From Roseiflexaceae bacterium (GTDB taxonomy: Bacteria > Chloroflexota > Chloroflexia > Chloroflexales > Roseiflexaceae), in assembly GCA_014381165.1 (NCBI GenBank), contig JACMIM010000086.1, positions 1-5,862 of the forward strand: a stretch of 5,862 nucleotides of DNA. The letters run 5' to 3'. How positions within the stretch are numbered: the first letter of the stretch is position 1; the number at the start of each line of letters is the position of its first letter. The notes under the pieces were generated by a model. The model did not search any database. It was not told the origin of the DNA and saw nothing but the letters and a program-made list of their open reading frames with translations. Below are positions 1 through 4,613 of the stretch, piece after piece. The position numbers and the translations under genes are program-made.

Positions 1-27
1 AGAATCGAGAACCGAGAACCGAGAACC
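1..27. repeat. Heptamer tandem array, unit AGAAYCG (GAAC-type)
   Basis: Three consecutive 7-nt units (AGAATCG, AGAACCG, AGAACCG) are followed by a partial fourth, AGAACC. The array starts at the window edge, so it may be longer upstream. It abuts the CCCAATAG flank of the palindrome at 26-54. Read on the minus strand the units become GTTCTCG, close to the GTTCTTT and GTTCTAT units of the other arrays at 76-103 and 2717-2751. No coding role is visible. Confidence 0.8.
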
Positions 28-54
28 CAATAGCCCGGCGCTTCAGCGCCGGGA
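26..54 (+). repeat. 29-nt palindromic repeat, copy 1
   Basis: A perfect hairpin has arms CCCGGCGC (34-41) and GCGCCGGG (46-53) around a TTCA loop. It is preceded by CCCAATAG (26-33). All 29 nt are the exact reverse complement of 2687-2715. The adjacent bases 49-56 and 64-71 repeat CCGGGAAC. There is no T-tract directly after the stem, so a simple intrinsic terminator is not well supported. It could be a REP/MITE-like dispersed element; that is inference. Relative to the gene it precedes (the acyltransferase) it has the same orientation as copy 2 has relative to the DUF1801 gene. Confidence 0.85.
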
Positions 55-75
55 ACTGAAGAGCCGGGAACGCGC

Positions 76-103
76 TTTGTTCCTTATTCTTTGTTCTTTG
101 TTC
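76..103. repeat. Heptamer tandem array, unit TTTGTTC
   Basis: Units TTTGTTC (76-82), CTTATTC (83-89, two mismatches), TTTGTTC (90-96) and TTTGTTC (97-103) are contiguous, with a more degenerate unit CTCGTCC after them. It lies in the leader of the acyltransferase. If translated from an upstream TTG it would mimic a hydrophobic signal-like stretch (FLILCSLFL), which is an artefact of the repeat. Confidence 0.75.
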
Positions 104-124
104 CTCGTCCCCGTAGGGCACGGG

Positions 125-154
125 TTGTGCCACGCGGGGGCGGTGAAGTATAAT
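125..154 (+). promoter_or_regulatory. Putative sigma-70-type promoter of the acyltransferase gene
   Basis: A consensus -10 hexamer TATAAT lies at 149-154. A weak -35 candidate TTGTGC lies at 125-130 with an 18-bp spacer. The expected start of transcription is about 160-164, i.e. at or within a few bases of the ATG at 164. The mRNA would then be leaderless or nearly so, which fits the absence of a well-placed Shine-Dalgarno sequence. The -10 match is seen directly; activity and leaderless translation are inferred. Confidence 0.5.
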
Positions 155-163
155 AAAGCTGCT

Positions 164-2137
164 ATGCCGCAACAGAAACGCTTGCCATTCTTGCCAGGGC
201 TCGACGGACTGCGCGCGCTCGCCGTGATCGCCGTGCTGCTGTATCACGCCGATTTACGCTGGGCCAGCGGTGGGTTTCTTGGCGTCGAGGTGTTCTTTGT
301 GATCAGCGGCTACCTGATTACGGCGCTGCTGCTCGGCGAGTATGCCGCGACTGGGCGTATCGCGCTCAGGGCTTTTTGGCTGCGTCGGGCGCGCCGCTTG
401 CTGCCGGCAGCGTTCGCGCTGATGATTGCCGTGCTGGCCTACGCGGCGCTGTTTTTGCACGGCGAGCTGGCGCGGCTGCGCGGCGATGCGCTGGCGGCGC
501 TATTGTATGTCACCAACTGGTATCTGATTTTTGGCCAGCGCTCGTATTTCGAGCAACTTGGTCGGCCCTCGCTGCTCCAGCACTTGTGGTCGCTGGCGGT
601 CGAGGAGCAATTCTACCTGCTCTGGCCGCCGCTGCTGATCGTGTTATTGGGCCTCTCAACAAGAATTCTCTACCGCAGATCACATTCAGCCCTCAGCTCT
701 CAGCCCTCAGCCCTCAGCCCTCAGCCCTCAGCCCCCGGCCCCCGGCCTGGCCTGGCGTTACTGCTGCTTGGCGGCGCACTGCTTTCTACGGCGCTGATGG
801 CGCAGTACCAGCCCGGCCTTGACCCAACGCGGGTCTACTACGGCACCGACACGCGGGCGGCGGGCTTTCTGGTCGGCGCGGCGCTGGCCTGCGTCTGGCG
901 GCACGGCCTGCTTCCGCGCATGGCCCAGCTCGAAATGTGGCTGCTCGACGCTGCCGGCATACTGGCGCTGACCATATTGTGCTGGCTAGCCTGGCAGGCG
1001 CAAGCCTTCGACCCGCGCCTGTATCGCGGCGGCCTGCTATGGGTGGCGCTGCTGTCGGCCACGCTGATCGCTGGCGTGGCTCACCCGCAGGCGCGGGCGC
1101 TGCCAGCACTGCTTGGCCTGGCCCCGCTGCGCTGGCTGGGGCTGCGCTCCTACAGTATCTATCTCTGGCACTGGCCGGTGTATATGCTTTCCCGCCCACA
1201 GCTCGACCTGCCGCTGGCGGGCCTGCCGCTGCTGGCGCTGCGCCTGGCGCTGACGCTCATGCTGGCCGAGATCTCATTCCAGCTGATTGAGCGTCCCTTC
1301 CGCGAACGGGCCGACGCGCGTTGGTGGCAACGCTTCCGAGCGACCAGCGGCCCAGCTCGTTGGAATGCTCTGACCTACGTGAGCGGTGCGGCAGCGACGC
1401 TGGCGGTCTTTCTTGCGATCCTCGGCTGGCAGGTGGCCCGCGCCGAAGCACCGCCGCCGCCGCCATATCTTGCGCAGTCGGCCGTTCTGCTTTCGAGTGC
1501 CCCCACACCAAGCGTCCTCCCGACCTTCACACCAACGCTTGTGTCCTCGGCGACGCCCGCGCCAAGTCCTGCTCCCGAGCCGGCGGCGCTTCTGCCAACA
1601 CCCACGCCCGCCGCCACAGCAACCGCTGAACCAACGGCCACACCCGCGCCGCCGCCTGAGCCGACGCCGCTGCCGCGCATCCTGGCCATTGGCGATTCGG
1701 TCATGCTGGGGGCTGCGCAGCAGTTCGTCAGCGCGTATGGCAATATCGAGGTTGATGCGGCCGTTAGCCGCACGGTGGACGAGGGCATTGCCAACCTGGC
1801 CTGGCGGCGCGATAACGGCGCGCTTGGCGAGATTGTGGTCGTCCATCTCGGCAACAACGGGCCGATCAGCGAGGCGCAGTTCGACGCGCTCATGGGCACG
1901 CTGGCCGATGTGCCGCGCGTGCTGGTGCTAACCTACAAGCTGCCGCGCTGGTGGCAGGAACCAAATAACGGGCTGCTCTGGAACCGCATGGGCAACCATT
2001 CCAACGCGGTGCTGCTGGACTGGCACGGCGCGAGTGTCGACAATCCCGGCCTCTTCTGGGATGATGGCTTGCACCTGCGCCCCGAGGGCGCAGCGGCATA
2101 TGTCCAGCTGGTACTGGCCAATACGGCTGGGCCTTGA
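164..2137 (+). CDS. OafA/OatA-type membrane O-acyltransferase with C-terminal SGNH domain
   Basis: Likely transfers acyl (typically acetyl) groups across the membrane onto a cell-envelope glycan such as peptidoglycan or a surface polysaccharide. With the ATG at 164 it has 657 residues. The N-terminal acyltransferase-3 domain (about 1-425, some ten membrane helices) shows PGLDGLRALAV with the R17-x10-H28 motif, GFLGVEVFFVISGYLIT, RRARRLLPA, LWSLAVEEQFYLLWP, RVYYGTDTRAAGFLVGA and SYSIYLWHWPV. A Pro/Thr/Ala-rich linker (about 428-503) leads to an SGNH hydrolase-like domain with GDS (Ser512), HLGNNG (Asn565) and DGLHL (Asp634, His637), as in OatA. The block II Gly seems to be replaced by Ser535. 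Residues 175-195 are encoded by a DNA heptamer array in a loop between helices. The ATG at 164 is chosen because it directly precedes the conserved domain; an upstream TTG at 77 would translate repeat DNA, and GTG at 143 is less likely. The acceptor glycan is unknown. Confidence 0.9.
   Translation: MPQQKRLPFLPGLDGLRALAVIAVLLYHADLRWASGGFLGVEVFFVISGYLITALLLGEYAATGRIALRAFWLRRARRLLPAAFALMIAVLAYAALFLHGELARLRGDALAALLYVTNWYLIFGQRSYFEQLGRPSLLQHLWSLAVEEQFYLLWPPLLIVLLGLSTRILYRRSHSALSSQPSALSPQPSAPGPRPGLALLLLGGALLSTALMAQYQPGLDPTRVYYGTDTRAAGFLVGAALACVWRHGLLPRMAQLEMWLLDAAGILALTILCWLAWQAQAFDPRLYRGGLLWVALLSATLIAGVAHPQARALPALLGLAPLRWLGLRSYSIYLWHWPVYMLSRPQLDLPLAGLPLLALRLALTLMLAEISFQLIERPFRERADARWWQRFRATSGPARWNALTYVSGAAATLAVFLAILGWQVARAEAPPPPPYLAQSAVLLSSAPTPSVLPTFTPTLVSSATPAPSPAPEPAALLPTPTPAATATAEPTATPAPPPEPTPLPRILAIGDSVMLGAAQQFVSAYGNIEVDAAVSRTVDEGIANLAWRRDNGALGEIVVVHLGNNGPISEAQFDALMGTLADVPRVLVLTYKLPRWWQEPNNGLLWNRMGNHSNAVLLDWHGASVDNPGLFWDDGLHLRPEGAAAYVQLVLANTAGP
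686..748 (+). repeat. In-frame heptamer array (TCAGCCC)7 plus two degenerate units
   Basis: Seven TCAGCCC units run from 686 to 734, the second being TCAGCTC, followed by CCGGCCC and CCGGCCT to 748. The total is 63 bp = 21 codons, encoding SALSSQP-SALSPQP-SAPGPRP at residues 175-195 of the acyltransferase. Because 7 is not a multiple of 3, all three plus frames encode the same heptapeptide (SALSPQP), whereas on the minus strand the unit contains TGA and stops every frame. The tract sits just after ILYRRSH and before the next hydrophobic helix, a loop that is usually short in the family (family statement from memory). Confidence 0.9.
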
Positions 2138-2139
2138 CC

Positions 2140-2265
2140 CCCGGCGCTGATGAACATGGACACATTACCATGGACACACCGCGCGGCTGAAGCCGCTGGC
2201 TGGGGTTACAAAGCCCGCCTGTGCGGGCTATCCGGATTAAAAAGTAAACGTCCATCAGCGCTGGG
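2140..2265. repeat. Nested inverted-repeat element between convergent genes
   Basis: Outer arms CCCGGCGCTGATG (2140-2152) and CATCAGCGCTGGG (2253-2265) are complementary at 12 of 13 positions, and the remaining pair is G-U in RNA. Two hairpins lie inside: GCGGC-TGAA-GCCGC (2183-2196) and AGCCCGC-CTGT-GCGGGCT (2212-2229). A 10-nt direct repeat CATGGACACA occurs at 2155-2164 and 2169-2178, and ATCCGGAT (2230-2237) is a self-complementary 8-mer. The left arm shares CCCGGCGCTGA with the 29-nt palindromes. The right arm overlaps the last codons and stop of the DUF1801 gene. It could be a decayed MITE/REP-like insertion or a bidirectional transcription stop; no target-site duplication or T-tract is evident. 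Confidence 0.6.
2183..2229. terminator. Possible bidirectional terminator, two hairpins
   Basis: Two stem-loops stand between the stop of the plus-strand acyltransferase (2137) and the stop of the minus-strand DUF1801 gene (2255): a 5-bp stem with TGAA loop (2183-2196) and a 7-bp stem with CTGT loop (2212-2229). Their place between convergent genes suggests transcription ends here. Neither strand has a U-tract immediately 3' of a stem, so this is only a candidate. Confidence 0.35.
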
Positions 2266-2659
2266 TGGGGCGTGGTGCGCCACGAATCGCGCGCACCGTT
2301 GCCACATACTGCTCGGCCTCGGTCGCGGCCACAATCTCGCCGATTGTGTCGAGCGGCAAGTCGTCGGCACGCTTGAAGTTGATGCAGCTCTTGCCACCCT
2401 TGAACGTGCGCCCGCCAGCGTACAGCTTGGTGCGTAGCTCCGGGAATACATAGATCGGCATCAGGTAGATGCTGATATAGTTCTTCTGGTTGGCCAGCGC
2501 CACATACCACTCGCCATCGGCGGTCAGCGTCAGGAACTTCGGCCCGATCGTTTCGAGATAACCTGCTGGTGCGCTGGCTTGCACGGCCTGCCAGACGCGC
2601 TGCATTTCGTCGCGACGCTCGACTGGGATGCTTTCGAGAAAGGTTTCCAGGGTTGCCAT
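2255..2659 (-). CDS. DUF1801 / YdhG-family protein
   Basis: A 134-residue soluble protein with no signal peptide or membrane segment. The sequence matches the DUF1801 (YdhG-like) fold family: an N-terminal helical part (TLETFLESIPVERRDEMQRV), then GPKFLTLTADGEWYVALANQK, NYISIYLMPIYV, and the characteristic GGKSCINFKRADDLPLD near residues 87-103, followed by a C-terminal helix. The length is close to that of the family. B. subtilis YdhG (Fra) has been proposed as a frataxin-like iron chaperone, but most members have no assigned role, so function here is open. The start is supported by a strong Shine-Dalgarno (GAAAGGAG) 6 nt upstream. The gene converges on the acyltransferase and diverges from aspS. 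Its last codons and stop lie in the arm of the 2140-2265 inverted repeat, so the C-terminal PTQR may be repeat-derived. Confidence 0.85.
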   Translation of the reverse strand: MATLETFLESIPVERRDEMQRVWQAVQASAPAGYLETIGPKFLTLTADGEWYVALANQKNYISIYLMPIYVFPELRTKLYAGGRTFKGGKSCINFKRADDLPLDTIGEIVAATEAEQYVATVRAIRGAPRPTQR

Positions 2660-2665
2660 GGTGTG

Positions 2666-2673
2666 CTCCTTTC
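2666..2673 (-). promoter_or_regulatory. Ribosome binding site of the DUF1801 gene
   Basis: On the minus strand GAAAGGAG (2673-2666) lies 6 nt before the ATG whose complement is CAT at 2657-2659. It is the strongest Shine-Dalgarno match in the window and fixes the start. Confidence 0.8.
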
Positions 2674-2686
2674 TGGTGCTGAAGCG

Positions 2687-2715
2687 TCCCGGCGCTGAAG
2701 CGCCGGGCTATTGGG
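2687..2715 (-). repeat. 29-nt palindromic repeat, copy 2 (inverted)
   Basis: Arms CCCGGCGC (2688-2695) and GCGCCGGG (2700-2707) surround a TGAA loop, followed by CTATTGGG (2708-2715). The 29 nt are the exact reverse complement of 26-54. A further GCTGAAGCG occurs just before it (2678-2686) and again inside it (2694-2702), a 16-nt spacing. A degenerate heptamer tail follows, as in copy 1. The hairpin ends 28 nt before the DUF1801 start, so it probably lies in that gene's 5' leader; it is also upstream of the aspS promoter. Confidence 0.85.
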
Positions 2716-2716
2716 C

Positions 2717-2751
2717 TATGTTCTATGTTTTGGTGTTTTTGTTCTTGCTTC
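2717..2751. repeat. Degenerate heptamer tail, units TATGTTC / TTTGTTC
   Basis: TATGTTC (2717-2723) and TATGTTT (2724-2730) are followed by an out-of-phase TGGTGTT, then TTTGTTC (2738-2744) and TTGCTTC (2745-2751). The array is imperfect and loses phase once. It begins one base after the palindrome flank CTATTGGG, mirroring the GTTCTCG units next to copy 1. It overlaps the candidate -35 region of aspS. Confidence 0.55.
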
Positions 2752-2768
2752 TGGCGTTATGGTATCAT
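2739..2768 (+). promoter_or_regulatory. Putative aspS promoter with extended -10
   Basis: TGGTATCAT (2760-2768) is an extended -10 (TGn followed by TATCAT, 5 of 6 consensus bases). A candidate -35, TTGTTC (2739-2744), is 18 bp upstream and is contributed by a heptamer repeat unit. Transcription would start near 2775, giving a leader of about 30 nt. Seen by eye only. Confidence 0.45.
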
Positions 2769-2794
2769 ACGATACGATGCGAGTGGAATTTTTT

Positions 2795-2798
2795 GGAG
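2795..2798 (+). promoter_or_regulatory. Ribosome binding site of aspS
   Basis: GGAG in the context TTGGAGAA lies 6 nt before the ATG at 2805, supporting this start, which also matches the usual N-terminus of bacterial AspRS (MYRTHTCGQL). Confidence 0.8.
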
Positions 2799-2804
2799 AA
2801 TTGA

Positions 2805-4589
2805 ATGTACCGCACCCATACCTGTGGCCAGCTACGGGTCGAGCACGCCGGCCAGGAGACGCTGCTATCCGGCTGGGTTCACCGCCGCCGCGACCACGGG
2901 CCACTAATTTTTATCGATTTACGCGATCGCTATGGCCTGACTCAAGTGGTCTTCGACTCGACGAACGCGCCGGAGGCCCATGCGGTCGCCAGCCAAGCCC
3001 GCTCGGAGTTCGTGCTTCAGCTGCGCGGTCTGGTACGCACGCGCCCGCCTGAATCGCAGAACGCCAACCTGCCCACCGGCGAGATCGAGGTGGTGGCCAG
3101 CAGCGCCGAGGTGCTCAACCCGGCCAAAACTCCGCCGCTGTACATCGCCAAGGAGGGTGGTGAGGACGAGGCGCTGCGGCTCAAGTACCGCTATCTCGAT
3201 TTGCGCCGCGAGCGCATGCAGAAGAACCTAATCCTGCGTCACAAGGTCGTCAAGTTCATTCGTGATTTTCTGGACGACGAGAGCTTTCTGGAGATCGAGA
3301 CGCCGATTCTGATCAAATCCACCCCCGAGGGCGCGCGCGATTATCTAGTGCCCTCGCGCGTTCACCCCGGCGAATTCTACGCGCTGCCGCAGTCGCCCCA
3401 GCAGCTCAAGCAACTACTTATGGTAGCGGGGTACGACCGTTATTTCCAGATTGCGCGCTGCTTCCGCGATGAGGATTTGCGTGCCGACCGCCAGCCCGAA
3501 TTCACCCAGCTCGATCTGGAAATGTCGTTTGTCGATCAGGAAGATGTGCTGACGCTGATCGAGCGGCTGTTCACTGAGTTGAGCCGTGAACTGATGCCGC
3601 ATAAGCGCCTGACAACGCCCTGGCCGCGCCTGACCTACGCCGAGGCCATGCAGCGCTATGGCTCGGATAAGCCCGACCTTCGCTATGGCATGGAGCTCGT
3701 CGATCTTTCCGCGACGGTTGCCACAAGTCAGTTTGCGCTGTTTGGCGAGGCGGCGGCGAACGGCCAGCAGGTCAAGGGCATTCGCGTGCCCGGCATCGGC
3801 GGCTACTCGCGCAAGCAGGTCGACGAGGTGGTCGAATTGGCCAAGCAGGCTGGCGCGCGCGGTCTGTTGTGGGCTTCGCTCCAGCAGGGTACCGACCCAG
3901 CCAGCGTGCGCTCCTCGTTCGGCAAGCAGGTTTCCAACGACGAAATGGCCGCAATCATCGCCACGATGGGTGGCAAGATCGACGACATGCTGCTGATCGT
4001 GGCCGACAAGCCCAGCGCAGCGGCGGCAGTGCTCGACAAACTGCGCCGCGAGATGGCCGCCCGCCTGGGCATGGCCGATCAGAATGTGCTAGCTTGGGCC
4101 TGGGTAACTGATTTTCCACTGGTCGAATTCAACGAAGAAGAAGGCCGCTGGGACGCCGTTCACCACCCCTTCACCGCGCCACTAGACGAGGATCTCGTGC
4201 TGATGGACAGCGATCCTGGCCGTTGCCGCGCCAAGGCCTATGACATGATCTTGAACGGCTACGAGGCCGGCGGCGGCTCGATCCGTATCTTCCAGCGCGA
4301 GGTGCAGCAGAAGCTGTTCGATTTGCTGGGCATCAGCCGCGAAACCGCGCAGGCGCAGTTCGGCCATATGCTCGAAGCGTTCGAGTATGGTGCGCCACCT
4401 CACGGCGGTATCGCCCCTGGTATCGACCGGATCGTGATGATTCTGGCCGAGGAGCCGACTATCCGCGAGGTCATGGCCTTTCCCAAAACCCAGCAGGCGG
4501 TCGATCTGATGACCAACGCGCCCTCACCGGCGGACGAGCGCCAGCTGCGCGATCTGCACATCCGTGTGGCCGACAAACCCAACACATAA
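2805..4589 (+). CDS. aspS: Aspartyl-tRNA synthetase (bacterial type, probably non-discriminating)
   Basis: Cytosolic class IIb synthetase that charges tRNA-Asp, and possibly tRNA-Asn, with aspartate using ATP. It has 594 residues, near the usual bacterial length of about 590. The N-terminal OB-fold anticodon-binding domain (about 1-105) includes GWVHRRRDHG and FIDLRDRYGLTQVVFD. Class II motif 1 has the conserved Pro167 in IETP, followed by STPEGARDYLVPSR. QSPQ lies at 196-199. Motif 2 is FRDEDLRADRQPEFTQLD, starting at Phe220. The bacterial GAD insertion spans about 300-415, and motif 3 is GGIAPGIDR (534-542) with Arg542. His31 stands where E. coli has Leu30; His here has been linked to non-discriminating AspRS that also makes Asp-tRNA-Asn for GatCAB. 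The second reported position, about residue 83, is Glu rather than Gly or Lys. The gene is followed after 24 nt by the Clp_N-M50 gene. Confidence 0.97.
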   Translation: MYRTHTCGQLRVEHAGQETLLSGWVHRRRDHGPLIFIDLRDRYGLTQVVFDSTNAPEAHAVASQARSEFVLQLRGLVRTRPPESQNANLPTGEIEVVASSAEVLNPAKTPPLYIAKEGGEDEALRLKYRYLDLRRERMQKNLILRHKVVKFIRDFLDDESFLEIETPILIKSTPEGARDYLVPSRVHPGEFYALPQSPQQLKQLLMVAGYDRYFQIARCFRDEDLRADRQPEFTQLDLEMSFVDQEDVLTLIERLFTELSRELMPHKRLTTPWPRLTYAEAMQRYGSDKPDLRYGMELVDLSATVATSQFALFGEAAANGQQVKGIRVPGIGGYSRKQVDEVVELAKQAGARGLLWASLQQGTDPASVRSSFGKQVSNDEMAAIIATMGGKIDDMLLIVADKPSAAAAVLDKLRREMAARLGMADQNVLAWAWVTDFPLVEFNEEEGRWDAVHHPFTAPLDEDLVLMDSDPGRCRAKAYDMILNGYEAGGGSIRIFQREVQQKLFDLLGISRETAQAQFGHMLEAFEYGAPPHGGIAPGIDRIVMILAEEPTIREVMAFPKTQQAVDLMTNAPSPADERQLRDLHIRVADKPNT

Positions 4590-4613
4590 GCACACACCAA
4601 CAATCAACCAACT
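4590..4613 (+). other. G-poor CA-rich spacer between aspS and the Clp_N-M50 gene
   Basis: The 24 nt between the aspS TAA and the next ATG contain a single G, the first base, and consist mainly of CA/CAAC steps. There is no Shine-Dalgarno sequence, unlike aspS and the DUF1801 gene. The spacing suggests one transcript, with initiation from an unstructured region or by re-initiation after aspS. Confidence 0.6.

Noticed and set aside
1..54. CRISPR array
   Set aside because: The repeats are 7 nt, directly adjacent with no spacers, and the palindrome occurs once per site.
26..54. Rho-independent terminator for a gene upstream of the window
   Set aside because: The hairpin is strong, but no T-run follows it and the same 29-mer occurs upstream of another gene at 2687-2715, which fits a dispersed repeat better.
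77..163. N-terminal extension of the acyltransferase from the TTG at 77, with a signal-peptide-like start (FLILCSLFLVPVG)
   Set aside because: It translates the TTTGTTC heptamer array and runs across the TATAAT box; the conserved domain begins just after the ATG at 164. A GTG at 143 is also in frame but lacks a good ribosome site.
376..822. Plus-strand open frame of 148 codons overlapping the acyltransferase
   Set aside because: It is a shadow frame in GC-rich DNA with no recognisable protein; it also crosses the TCAGCCC array, which is open in all three plus frames.
1274..1899. Long minus-strand open frames of 174-190 codons opposite the Pro/Thr linker
   Set aside because: Arg- and Gly/Val-rich products of low complexity, the antisense of a Pro/Ala/Thr-rich linker; no start context or family resemblance.
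1890..2510. Minus-strand 206-codon frame spanning the convergent gap
   Set aside because: It overlaps two well-supported genes and the inverted-repeat element and resembles no known protein.
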